A stretch of DNA of 24,712 nucleotides from Euplotes aediculatus (GCA_030463445.1 JAQGFW010034055.1:1-24712), one strand, 5' to 3'. Positions 16,803-24,366 are shown, numbered from the stretch's first letter. The notes: generated by a model not told the origin, from the sequence alone. Numbers and translations are program-made.

Positions 16803-17078
16803 TCAATCCTTTTTTTCTCCTTTCTTCCTTTCCTCCTTTCTTCCCTCTTCCATTCCTCCCTCCTCCTTTCCTCCAGTTTCCATTCTTCCCTTCTCCTTTC
16901 CTCCCTCTTCCCTTCCTCCAGTTTCCTTTCCCGTCATTCTGCCTGCGGCGCGAAGCTGCTGGTGAATGATCCATTCAAGTTGCCCATTAACGCTACGGAA
17001 TTCATCGGCGGCCCATTTCTCGAGCAATTTGTACACATCCCCATCCAGGCGAAGTATGAAATTCTTTTTATCTGCCAC
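16803..17078 (-). CDS. Arc-type ribbon-helix-helix protein with repetitive charged tail
   Basis: Small protein of 91 residues. Residues 1-48 fit an Arc-like ribbon-helix-helix DNA-binding domain: the strand KKNFILRLD (4-12), helix DVYKLLEKWAADEF (14-27), then the turn RSVNGQLEWIIHQQLRAAG. This is the RSVNGQ form seen in Bacteroidetes Arc-family proteins. Residues 49-91 are almost only Gly, Glu, Lys and Arg, arranged as five-residue units (ETGGR, EEGGK, EKGRM, ETGGK, EEGGM, EEGRK, EERKK), encoded by a 15-base minisatellite. The start is GTG at 17076-17078; no ATG is available before the domain. It follows the SPFH gene by 44 bases and is probably cotranscribed with it. A regulator role, possibly for this pair, is inferred. 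Confidence 0.82.
   Translation of the reverse strand: MADKKNFILRLDGDVYKLLEKWAADEFRSVNGQLEWIIHQQLRAAGRMTGKETGGREEGGKEKGRMETGGKEEGGMEEGRKEERKKGEKKD
16821..16925 (-). repeat. 15-bp minisatellite coding the Arc-type protein tail
   Basis: Seven imperfect 15-base units, purine-rich on the coding strand, keep the reading frame (unit examples GAAACTGGAGGAAGG and GAAGAGGGAGGAAAG). The surrounding plus-strand tract 16807-16932 is 126 bases with only six purines, including an unbroken 45-base pyrimidine run at 16807-16851. Confidence 0.85.
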
Positions 17079-17122
17079 AATGGTTTATTTCATTAAAATA
17101 ATATTGGAAAATATCATCGGAT

Positions 17123-17986
17123 TTATTGGTACAGCGTTCCGGTGTTCAGAATGGGTGTAGCTGCTTTCTCTGCACAAAGCACAACCATCAGATTACTAAC
17201 CATAGCCGCTTTCTTTTCCTCATCCAGGTGCACAATCTCTTTTTTGGATAATTGCTCAAGAGCAAGCTCTACCATTCCTACGGCACCTTCCACAATTTTT
17301 GTTCTTGCAGCTACGATGGCAGTTGCCTGCTGACGCTGCAACATCGCTCCTGCGATTTCCTGTGCATAGGCAAGGTGACTGATCCGCGCTTCTATAATCT
17401 GAATACCAGCAGGCGCCAGTCGGTCCGACAATTCCTTTTCCAGTAATTCATTTACTTTTTCTCCACCGCCTCTGAGGGTGATGGAAGCATTTTCATCTTC
17501 AAACTGATCGTATGGAAAACTGGTAGCCAGGTGACGAATCGCCGCTTCACTCTGTACTTTCACATACTGCTCATAATCCTCTACTTCAAAAGCAGCTTTA
17601 TAGGTGTCAGCTACCCGCCAAACAATTACCGCAGCAATTTCAATGGGATTTCCCATACTGTCGTTCACTTTTAAACGCGAACTCTCCAGGTTCTCCGCAC
17701 GCAGCGATATCTTCTGTTTCGTGTACAGCGGATTTACAAACAGTAATCCATTTTCTTTGGCTGTTCCAACGTATTTACCAAAGAAAGTCAGCACCCGGGA
17801 GTGATTGGGAGAAATCACAATTAATCCCGCAGAAAGGAAAATCGCCGAAATTGAAAGGATCACCCCCAGCGTAATAATCCAGCCATTCCCCTGGCTGTTT
17901 GCAAACAAGGCAATACTTATTGCCAATAAAACCAGCGTAAGAATTAAGGTTAAATAACCTGACATCGGCTTGATAATCTTTTCCAT
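17123..17986 (-). CDS. SPFH/band-7 domain membrane protein
   Basis: Membrane-organising protein of 287 residues. Two hydrophobic segments (about 11-29 and 36-57) precede a band-7/SPFH domain: VISPNHSRVLTFFGKYVGT (57-75), IEIAAVIVWRVADTYKAAFEVEDYEQYV (115-142) and the SEAAIRHLA helix (146-154). A helical part follows (LAPAGIQIIEARISHLAYAQEIAGAML) with an Ala/Gln-rich coiled stretch near 205-232. This is the stomatin/flotillin-like arrangement. Such proteins oligomerise at the inner membrane and are linked to protease control or membrane domains; the partner here is unknown. A textbook Bacteroidetes promoter lies 25 bases upstream of the ATG. The Arc-type DNA-binding gene follows after 44 bases. 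Confidence 0.9.
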   Translation of the reverse strand: MEKIIKPMSGYLTLILTLVLLAISIALFANSQGNGWIITLGVILSISAIFLSAGLIVISPNHSRVLTFFGKYVGTAKENGLLFVNPLYTKQKISLRAENLESSRLKVNDSMGNPIEIAAVIVWRVADTYKAAFEVEDYEQYVKVQSEAAIRHLATSFPYDQFEDENASITLRGGGEKVNELLEKELSDRLAPAGIQIIEARISHLAYAQEIAGAMLQRQQATAIVAARTKIVEGAVGMVELALEQLSKKEIVHLDEEKKAAMVSNLMVVLCAEKAATPILNTGTLYQ

Positions 17987-18010
17987 ATTAGTATGATATT
18001 ATAATGATAT

Positions 18011-18041
18011 CAAATTTAGATCATAAATCAGATATTTCAAA
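18011..18041 (-). promoter_or_regulatory. Promoter of the SPFH-Arc gene pair
   Basis: On the minus strand the sequence reads TTTG (plus 18038-18041), 19 bases, then TAAATTTG (plus 18011-18018), a full match to the Bacteroidetes -33/-7 consensus. A spaced palindrome, GATAT-N7-ATATC (17995-18011), covers the expected transcription start and could be an operator. Confidence 0.7.
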
Positions 18042-18077
18042 ATTTCTTTATCATTTATTTGTGAACCAGATCGGGTA

Positions 18078-18108
18078 TTTTTCAGTTACATTCTTCCACC
18101 TATTTTTG
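18078..18108 (+). promoter_or_regulatory. Candidate promoter of the esterase gene
   Basis: TATTTTTG at 18101-18108 fully matches TAnnTTTG, and a T run at 18078-18082 lies 18 bases upstream in place of TTTG. The ATG is at 18114, about where transcription should start, so the message may be nearly leaderless. Confidence 0.5.
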
Positions 18109-18113
18109 TCGCC

Positions 18114-18962
18114 ATGCGCATTTCAAACCGGATTCGGCCCCTTATTATTCTAGCCATACTTTTTCTTCCTGCATTTCTATTTGCGGGAAAAGTGGACACC
18201 CTGAGTCTGTATAGTCCAGCTATGAGAAAGGAAATGAAATTTATCGTAGTGGAACCTGCCACCAAAGCCCCTCAGAAAGGGTTCCCGGTACTGTATCTGT
18301 TGCACGGCATGGGAGGTAGTTATGATCTGTGGATCAATAAAGTACCTGAATTACAGGCAGCAGCAGACCGGTTTAACTGCCTGATTGTTTGTCCGGATGG
18401 AGGCCGCACCACGCTGTATTTCAACAACCCGCTCGACAGTTCTTACCGCTTTGAGTCGCATTTTATCAGGGAACTGATTCCGTATATTGATAAGAGTTAT
18501 CCAACAGCAAAGGACCGCCGGTATCGGGCAGTAGCCGGATTAAGCATGGGGGGATTTGGAGCCTTGTTCATGGCCTCTCATTACCCGGAGTTGTTTGCTG
18601 CTGCGGGCAGTATGAGCGGTGCCCTGATGGTAGATCCAATCGCCAAATCAATTATTGCCAGATCCGGTGATAAATCGGTGGATACCAGCTGTTGTCAGAT
18701 CAACTGGAACCGGTTGAAAGAATTCAATACGGCAGATACTACTTTAAAAGAAACCATTGCATTGGCGCTGGAATGCGGGATTGATGATTACCTGCTGATG
18801 GCCAATCGCTCTGCTCACAAAAGACTCTCTGAAATGAAAATCGCGCACGATTATACGGAGCGCCCGGGCAGGCATAACTGGGATTACTGGCAAAATGCGA
18901 TAGATTTCCAGTTATTGTTTTTCAGAAAACAGTGGGACCGGTTTGAACTGAAGGATCAGTAA
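18114..18962 (+). CDS. Exported alpha/beta-hydrolase esterase (esterase D / CE1-like)
   Basis: Serine hydrolase of 282 residues. An N-terminal signal peptide is hydrophobic over residues 9-24 (to LFAG). The oxyanion-hole motif is HGMGG (64-68), the nucleophile is Ser144 in GLSMGGFGA, the acid is Asp224 or Asp225 in ECGIDDYLL, and the catalytic histidine is His254 in PGRHNWDYW. This matches the putative-esterase family of feruloyl and acetylxylan esterases and S-formylglutathione hydrolase. Export argues for a polysaccharide-linked or other external ester rather than S-formylglutathione. It is divergent from the SPFH gene across 127 bases, and its last 7 bases overlap the end of the convergent MORN-like gene. 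Confidence 0.9.
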   Translation: MRISNRIRPLIILAILFLPAFLFAGKVDTLSLYSPAMRKEMKFIVVEPATKAPQKGFPVLYLLHGMGGSYDLWINKVPELQAAADRFNCLIVCPDGGRTTLYFNNPLDSSYRFESHFIRELIPYIDKSYPTAKDRRYRAVAGLSMGGFGALFMASHYPELFAAAGSMSGALMVDPIAKSIIARSGDKSVDTSCCQINWNRLKEFNTADTTLKETIALALECGIDDYLLMANRSAHKRLSEMKIAHDYTERPGRHNWDYWQNAIDFQLLFFRKQWDRFELKDQ

Positions 18963-19621
18963 CCCACCGAGCCATCTCTGACCTTCACCTTTTTCTTGCC
19001 GGAATTTTTCTTTTCAAATTCCAGCACTTCTTTTGGCTTGGCAACTTTTTTTGCACCGAGGGAAAGTGTATCCGTACCTAAGGTAGAAGGATTGTTGTTC
19101 TTTTCTATTTTACCCAGTGTAAACGTTTCCGATTTGACAATTAATCCGCTTGCCGGATCAAAATAATTCCAGGTACCATGTTTTACGGAAGCTCCTTCAT
19201 TTTTCACGATCACCTGTTTGAAGTTGCCGGGTAACAATACATCTTCTACATCGATGGTATCATATACTTTATCCGGATTAAAGGCTCTCCAGGATTCTTC
19301 CCTGAACACATTGCCCGCATTGTTGAAGTATTGCGCCTTCCCATCCAGAAATCCCCAACGATAATTTTCGATAGCGGTCAGATCGCCCATCAGGCTGTAT
19401 TTTCTCCACATCCCCTCCTTGCGGTCATCTATATATTCACCCTCCTCTTCAAAGCCGCGTTCCCCCCGTATAGTCTCATAGCGGTGTACCCAGGGCCCCT
19501 GTTTTTTCCCCTGCAGGTCCACTTTATTCAGCGTATCTCCCTTTACACCAATGATGTAATCTTTCCACTGTGAAAAAGCAGGGAGGGAAATAAAAAGGGA
19601 GATGATCAAAATCCAACGCAT
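18956..19621 (-). CDS. Exported MORN-like repeat protein of unknown function
   Basis: The protein has 221 residues. A signal peptide covers residues 1-17 (to AFSQ). The middle (about 38-155) has loosely repeated units of the MORN/YwqK type, in which a Gly-x-Trp is followed by aromatic residues: KKQGPWVHRYE, RKEGMWRKYS, FLDGKAQYFNNAGN and KHGTWNYFDPASG. The C-terminal 50 residues are Lys-rich (KKNSGKKKVKVRDG). Such exported repeats are common in Bacteroidetes and lack an assigned biochemical role. It is divergent from the Asp-box propeller gene across 44 bases, and its stop overlaps the esterase end by 7 bases. Confidence 0.72.
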   Translation of the reverse strand: MRWILIISLFISLPAFSQWKDYIIGVKGDTLNKVDLQGKKQGPWVHRYETIRGERGFEEEGEYIDDRKEGMWRKYSLMGDLTAIENYRWGFLDGKAQYFNNAGNVFREESWRAFNPDKVYDTIDVEDVLLPGNFKQVIVKNEGASVKHGTWNYFDPASGLIVKSETFTLGKIEKNNNPSTLGTDTLSLGAKKVAKPKEVLEFEKKNSGKKKVKVRDGSVGY

Positions 19622-19627
19622 AGTTGT

Positions 19628-19635
19628 TATGTTTG
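19628..19635 (+). promoter_or_regulatory. Candidate -7 promoter element for the Asp-box protein gene
   Basis: TATGTTTG is a full match to TAnnTTTG and ends 30 bases before the ATG at 19666. No TTTG is visible at the expected distance upstream, where the divergent coding sequence lies. Confidence 0.35.
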
Positions 19636-19665
19636 ATTTTTAACTTAAAAGAAATCCTGACACTC

Positions 19666-22194
19666 ATGGTATCTACAGGCACGCTCATTCGTCCCAATAA
19701 ATATGCCGGAATCCTGCTCGTTTTTCTGGTACTGCAAAGCTATGCACAAATCCGCCCTACTTCAGGGGAAGAACGTCTTAAAGCTTTGCAAAAGCGTCAG
19801 GAGGACCGGATTACAAGCCCGCTTAAGGAAATTAGCTTCCGCAATGTGGGTCCGGCCATTATGGGGGGAAGAGTGGTAGATATGGAAGTAAATCCCGAAG
19901 ACCCGACTGAATTCTACCTGGCCTACGCCACCGGTGGCCTCTGGCATACAAAAAACAACGGGCTCTCCTTCACACCACTATTTGACCAGGAAATGGTGAT
20001 CGGTATTGGGGATATTGCTATCAACTGGAGCAGTCCCAACCGCACCATCTGGCTGGGCACCGGCGAAGTAAACAGCAGCCGATCCACCTATGCAGGCATT
20101 GGCATGTACAAATCAAGCGATAACGGAGCCAACTGGACCTATCTGGGGCTGTCTGACTCGCATCATATCGGAGAAGTGGTATTAGATCCAACGGATAGCC
20201 TGACTGCCTGGGTGGCGGTAATGGGGCATTTATACAGTCCGAATAAGGAACGGGGTATTTATAAAACTACGGATGGTGGCAAAAGCTGGAAACAGACCTT
20301 ATATATTGATGAAACCACCGGTGCCATCGACCTGCAGATTAATCCACAACAGCCGACTGAACTTTATGCGGCGATGTGGTACAGGACCCGATCTGCCTGG
20401 AATTTTGAAGAAAGCGGCAAAACCAGTGGAATTTATAAGTCTGCCGATGGTGGCAATACCTGGCAGTTGATCAGTAAAGAAGGATCCGGATTTGTTACCG
20501 GAGCAGGAACCGGAAGAATCGGGCTTGCAGTTTATCCAAAGCAACCCAATATTGTATATGCAGTGGTGGATAACCAGGATGCGCGTGAACCAGCCGCTAA
20601 AAAGGAAAACGATTCTACCTATCTGCTATCCGATTTGAAGTCACTCAGTAAAGAGGCTTTCCAACAACTCGACAGTGCTAGGTTAAAAAAATTCCTGGCG
20701 GCTAATCGGGTACCATCCGTCTACACGGTTGAACGGTTGAAACGAATGGTAGCTATGGATTCCATTGCACCGGATGCGCTGTATAATTTTCTGTTTGTAG
20801 ACGACGGCTTTCAAAACAAATCTGTGAAAGGATGTGAAGTATACCGGTCGGATGATGCCGGAAAAACCTGGCAAAAGACCAACCAGAAACCTATCGACAA
20901 TTACAGCAGCTATGGCTATTATTTTGGAAAGATTTATGTGTCGCCTTCCAATCCGGACCGGGTATTCATTCTTGGCATTGACCTGATGCAGTCAAAAGAT
21001 GGCGGCAAAACCTTCGTATCCATTGATAAGCCCAATGTTCATTCAGACCATCATGCACTTTGGATTAATCCCCGAAGAGATGATCATATCATCAATGGCA
21101 ACGATGGCGGATGTAATATCAGTTATGACCGGGGGGATGTCTGGTTTAAGGTGCAGGCACCATCTGTAGGACAGTATTATGCCATTGCAGTTGATAAGGC
21201 CAAGCCTTACAATATTTATGGTGGACTGCAGGACAATGGCAGCTGGTATGGACCTTCTACTCACAAGGAAAATCCATACTGGATGGAAAGGGGTGAGTAT
21301 GCGTACAAACGCATTGGTGGAGGGGATGGCATGCAGGCGCAGGTAGATACCCGAACCAACCAGACAGTTTATACCGGATCACAATTTGGTTTTTATACAC
21401 GTATCAACCTGGCTACCCGGGAACGAAAAATGATTCGCCCCCAGCAATCAATGGGTGAGTTCCCGCTCCGGTTCAACTGGCAGACCCCTATCCTGCTGAG
21501 TACGCACAACCAGGATATACTGTATTATGGATCCAGCAAGTTTCATCGATCACTGAAGCAGGGAGAAGAATTGCAAACCCTGAGCGCTGATCTGACCAAT
21601 GGAGGAAAAACCGGGGATGTGCCATTTGGAACCATCACTACCATTTCCGAATCACCGGTACGCTTTGGCTTACTTTATATTGGTACGGATGATGGATTGG
21701 TACAGGTAAGCAGGGATGGTGGCAATAGCTGGACAAAAATCGGTCAGCCAGCAAAGAAACAACCCGGAATTCCTCAGGGTTTGTATGTATCCAGGGTAGT
21801 TGCCAGTAAGTGGAAGGAAGGCAGAGTGTATGTAACGCTGAATGGTTATCGCAATGATCTTTTTACTGCGTTTATCTATGTCAGTGAGGATTATGGACAA
21901 AGCTGGAAGCAGCTTGGAATGAACCTGCCGGCTGAACCTGTGAATGTACTCCGGGAAGACCCGAAAATGGAAGGCATTCTATATGCAGGAACTGATGGTG
22001 GATTGTATGCCAGTATGGATAAAGGCAACAGCTTCCATGCTTTTACCAAAGATTTACCGGCAGCAATTCCAGTACACGACCTGGCCATTCAGGAAGAAGC
22101 TAATGAACTGGTGGTGGGAACTCATGGCAGAAGCATTTATATCTGCTCATTAAGCGGTATTCAAAAACTGGCGACAGAGAACGTAAAAAAATAA
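19666..22194 (+). CDS. Exported Asp-box (BNR/VPS10-like) beta-propeller protein
   Basis: The protein has 842 residues from the ATG at 19666, which gives a proper signal peptide ending near SYAQ; a TTG 42 bases upstream would only add an unlikely leader. At least eight Asp-box motifs are visible: SSDNGANW, TTDGGKSW, SADGGNTW, SDDAGKTW, SKDGGKTF, SRDGGNSW, SEDYGQSW and SMDKGNSF. These mark multi-bladed propellers as in sortilin/VPS10-type and WD40/YVTN/BNR-like bacterial proteins. Early landmarks are FRNVGPAIMGGRVVDMEVNP and the WLGTGEVNSS segment. No sialidase RIP/FRIP motif or catalytic set is seen, so binding or scaffolding is likely rather than glycosidase activity. There is no T9SS sorting domain. 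Its stop abuts that of aroQ on the other strand with no gap. Confidence 0.85.
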   Translation: MVSTGTLIRPNKYAGILLVFLVLQSYAQIRPTSGEERLKALQKRQEDRITSPLKEISFRNVGPAIMGGRVVDMEVNPEDPTEFYLAYATGGLWHTKNNGLSFTPLFDQEMVIGIGDIAINWSSPNRTIWLGTGEVNSSRSTYAGIGMYKSSDNGANWTYLGLSDSHHIGEVVLDPTDSLTAWVAVMGHLYSPNKERGIYKTTDGGKSWKQTLYIDETTGAIDLQINPQQPTELYAAMWYRTRSAWNFEESGKTSGIYKSADGGNTWQLISKEGSGFVTGAGTGRIGLAVYPKQPNIVYAVVDNQDAREPAAKKENDSTYLLSDLKSLSKEAFQQLDSARLKKFLAANRVPSVYTVERLKRMVAMDSIAPDALYNFLFVDDGFQNKSVKGCEVYRSDDAGKTWQKTNQKPIDNYSSYGYYFGKIYVSPSNPDRVFILGIDLMQSKDGGKTFVSIDKPNVHSDHHALWINPRRDDHIINGNDGGCNISYDRGDVWFKVQAPSVGQYYAIAVDKAKPYNIYGGLQDNGSWYGPSTHKENPYWMERGEYAYKRIGGGDGMQAQVDTRTNQTVYTGSQFGFYTRINLATRERKMIRPQQSMGEFPLRFNWQTPILLSTHNQDILYYGSSKFHRSLKQGEELQTLSADLTNGGKTGDVPFGTITTISESPVRFGLLYIGTDDGLVQVSRDGGNSWTKIGQPAKKQPGIPQGLYVSRVVASKWKEGRVYVTLNGYRNDLFTAFIYVSEDYGQSWKQLGMNLPAEPVNVLREDPKMEGILYAGTDGGLYASMDKGNSFHAFTKDLPAAIPVHDLAIQEEANELVVGTHGRSIYICSLSGIQKLATENVKK

Positions 22195-22611
22195 TCAGGG
22201 TAAGAAAAACTGAAGGGCTAATTCATAGCCTTTCAGTCCCAACCCGGCAATTGTACCTCTTGCCTTGGCGCTGATATGAGACAGTTTTCTGAACTCCTCA
22301 CGGGCATGCACATTGCTTATATGCACTTCAATAACCGGACTGGTAATAGCCGCAATGGTATCACCCAGGGCCACTGAAGTATGGGTATAACCTCCCGGGT
22401 TAAGCAGGATGCCATCAACAGAAAAACCGACCCGTTGCAGTTCATCGATTAATTCTCCTTCCACATTGGATTGAAGATAACTGAACTGAATAGCCGGATA
22501 TTTTGCCTGCAGGTCCTGAAAAAAACTTTCAAAATCCTGTGAACCGTAAATGCCTGGTTCGCGTTTGCCCAACAGGTTGAGATTGGGTCCGTTTATGATG
22601 GCTATATTCAT
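22195..22611 (-). CDS. aroQ: Type II 3-dehydroquinate dehydratase
   Basis: Third step of the shikimate pathway, forming 3-dehydroshikimate. The 138 residues are full length for the type II enzyme. Key motifs are present: NGPNLNLLGKREPGIYG with Arg17 and catalytic Tyr22, SNVEGELID (48-56), NPGGYTHTS with Asn71 and His77, EVHISN with His97, and FRKLS with Arg108. These cover the catalytic tyrosine/arginine/histidine set. It starts one base after the stop of the GNAT acetyltransferase gene, so it is the last gene of a carA-GNAT-aroQ run on the minus strand. Its stop touches that of the convergent propeller gene. Confidence 0.96.
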   Translation of the reverse strand: MNIAIINGPNLNLLGKREPGIYGSQDFESFFQDLQAKYPAIQFSYLQSNVEGELIDELQRVGFSVDGILLNPGGYTHTSVALGDTIAAITSPVIEVHISNVHAREEFRKLSHISAKARGTIAGLGLKGYELALQFFLP

Positions 22612-22612
22612 A

Positions 22613-23149
22613 CTATTTGTTAACTAACAATAAGGAGTATACGAAAAGGCTGATCCGTTTTCCGTTTTTGATTTCATAATCACGAAGTAACCCTTCTTTT
22701 TCGAATCCTGCTTTTTCAAGCAGCCGGCAACTGGGCAGGTTTTCCGTTTCAACGGTAGCTTCAATCCGGTGCAGTTTGAACAGCTTTTGCAGTTGCTGCA
22801 GAAATACGGGCAGTACGATTTTCATGATCCCTTTTCCCTGGAAGGCCGGCAGCAACCAGAACCCAATTTCCATTTTTTCATGTTGGGGCTGGTATAAATA
22901 TCCGGCAAGTACACCAAGAGGCTCCTTCAATTGAGGATCAACAATTTTCCAGGCAGCACCCGTCTCTTCTTTAACCAGGTTTTCATAAAAATCCATTTGG
23001 GTGGCAGTTGCTTCCAGGGATTCAAATGAAACACCGTAATAGGTTATTACAGCAGGATCACTTAGCCCTTTGAATACAAAAGGCTGATCGGATCTGAGAA
23101 CTGGTTCCAGTAAATAGTCGCCTGCGTTACACGCTTGTAGCTGCAGCAT
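22613..23149 (-). CDS. GNAT family N-acetyltransferase (RimJ/RimL-like)
   Basis: Cytoplasmic acetyl-CoA-dependent acetyltransferase of 178 residues. The landmarks are DPAVITYYGV (31-40), typical of the RimJ/RimL group, the strand KMEIGFWLLPAFQGKGIM (92-109) with the acetyl-CoA loop QGKGI at 104-108, and a late RLLEKAGFEKEGLLRDYEIKNG segment characteristic of this branch. The substrate (protein N-terminus, amino acid or antibiotic) cannot be told from sequence. It lies between carA (16 bases upstream) and aroQ (1 base downstream), so it is probably cotranscribed with them, although no functional link to either pathway is evident. Confidence 0.9.
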   Translation of the reverse strand: MLQLQACNAGDYLLEPVLRSDQPFVFKGLSDPAVITYYGVSFESLEATATQMDFYENLVKEETGAAWKIVDPQLKEPLGVLAGYLYQPQHEKMEIGFWLLPAFQGKGIMKIVLPVFLQQLQKLFKLHRIEATVETENLPSCRLLEKAGFEKEGLLRDYEIKNGKRISLFVYSLLLVNK

Positions 23150-23165
23150 GCAATAAAACTACGAA

Positions 23166-24275
23166 TTAATTCTTCGAAGCTTTAATGAGACCGATGAAAT
23201 CATCGAACAGGTAGCGGCTATCATGCGGGCCGGGAGTGCTTTCCGGGTGGTATTGAACAGAGAATGCAGGTTTTCCTTTTACGCGGATTCCTTCAATGGA
23301 CTGATCATTCAGGTTTACGTGCGTAATCTCTACATGCTCTGCTTTTTTTACAGCTTCCGGATCCACTCCAAAACCATGGTTCTGAGTGGTGATTTCGCAT
23401 TTTCCGGTAATCAGATTTTTTACCGGATGATTTAAGCCACGGTGGCCATGATGCATTTTAAAGGTCGGGATGCCGTTGGCAAGGGCCAGTAACTGATGCC
23501 CGAGGCAAATCCCGAACATTGGTTTATTGGTATCAAGAATTGATTTTACGGTAGTAACGGCATAGTCCATTGGAGCAGGATCGCCCGGACCATTACTGAT
23601 AAAATAGCCATCGGGAGCGAATTTCTGTAGTTCCTCAAAATTGGTTTTTGCGGGATATACACGAACAAATGCGCCGCGGTCAACCATACATTGAAGAATA
23701 TGTTTTTTCACACCATAGTCCAGCACTGCAATACGGATATCGCTGTTCGGATCACCCATTTCATAGGGTTCGGTGGTGCTGACTACACTGGCCAGCTCCA
23801 GTCCGTCCATCGAAGGCACCTGGCTCAATTGTTTCTTTAATGCTTCTACATCGAAGAGCTCAGAGGAGATGATGCAGTTCATCGCACCTTCGGTACGCAC
23901 TTTGGCAGTGAGCGCACGGGTATCCACCCCTTCAATGGCAACGATGTTATTTTCCTTCAGGTATTCATCGAGGGAACCTTTGGCAAGCCGGCGGCTGAAT
24001 TGCTCTTCGAGGTTACGGCTGATGATGCCACGCACTTTTACAGATCCGGACTCCACATCTTCGTCCTTCACACCATAGTTACCAATATGTACGGTGTTCA
24101 TAATAATCACCTGACCATAATAGCTGGGATCTGTAAACACTTCCTGGTAACCGGTCATACCGGTATTAAAACAAAGCTCACCGGTAGTAGTACCGATTTT
24201 ACCAAAAGCCTTACCATAGTGAACCGAGCCATCCTGCAGTACGAGGATAGCCATTTGTTGAGGAGTTTGTTGCAT
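23166..24275 (-). CDS. carA: Carbamoyl-phosphate synthase small (glutaminase) subunit
   Basis: Hydrolyses glutamine and passes ammonia to CarB for arginine and pyrimidine synthesis. From the ATG at 24273-24275 there are 369 residues. The N-terminal CarA domain has LVLQDGSVHYGKAFG and FNTGMTGYQEVFTDPSYYGQ; the class I glutaminase has GICLGHQLLAL with nucleophile Cys257, and QYHPES with His343 and Glu345, giving a complete triad. Homologues begin close to the later Met at 24252-24254, which is an alternative start; a TTG at 24354-24356 would read through the rplQ terminator and is unlikely. The rplQ-carA neighbourhood is common in Bacteroidetes. A partial -7 element (GATATTTG, 7 of 8) lies on the minus strand at 24298-24305. 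carB is not in the window. Confidence 0.95.
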   Translation of the reverse strand: MQQTPQQMAILVLQDGSVHYGKAFGKIGTTTGELCFNTGMTGYQEVFTDPSYYGQVIIMNTVHIGNYGVKDEDVESGSVKVRGIISRNLEEQFSRRLAKGSLDEYLKENNIVAIEGVDTRALTAKVRTEGAMNCIISSELFDVEALKKQLSQVPSMDGLELASVVSTTEPYEMGDPNSDIRIAVLDYGVKKHILQCMVDRGAFVRVYPAKTNFEELQKFAPDGYFISNGPGDPAPMDYAVTTVKSILDTNKPMFGICLGHQLLALANGIPTFKMHHGHRGLNHPVKNLITGKCEITTQNHGFGVDPEAVKKAEHVEITHVNLNDQSIEGIRVKGKPAFSVQYHPESTPGPHDSRYLFDDFIGLIKASKN

Positions 24276-24308
24276 GTTTATTGGGAAAAAAGTTTTGCAA
24301 ATATCCGT

Positions 24309-24340
24309 AAAAAAAAGGCAGAATGGAAAACCATTCTGCC
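24309..24340 (-). terminator. Rho-independent terminator of rplQ
   Basis: On the minus strand a perfect 10-base stem (GGCAGAATGG with CCATTCTGCC) and four-base loop are followed by eight Ts. It starts 26 bases past the rplQ stop and ends 33 bases before the carA ATG. It closes what is normally the long ribosomal protein-rpoA transcript. Confidence 0.95.
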
Positions 24341-24366
24341 AGTTATTGAAAATCAATCATTCATCC

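Noticed and set aside
16711-16974. Minus-strand open frame of 87 codons (and plus-strand frames 16728-17096 and 16735-16965) across the pyrimidine tract
   Set aside because: The low-complexity tract lacks stop codons in several frames, so long frames arise by composition alone. Only the frame continuing into a recognisable ribbon-helix-helix domain is credible.
19624-19665. 14-residue extension of the Asp-box protein from a TTG
   Set aside because: It would overlap the candidate -7 element and put non-signal sequence before a good signal peptide that starts at the ATG at 19666.
24276-24356. 27-residue N-terminal extension of CarA from a TTG
   Set aside because: It would be translated from the rplQ terminator hairpin and T run, and homologues do not carry it.
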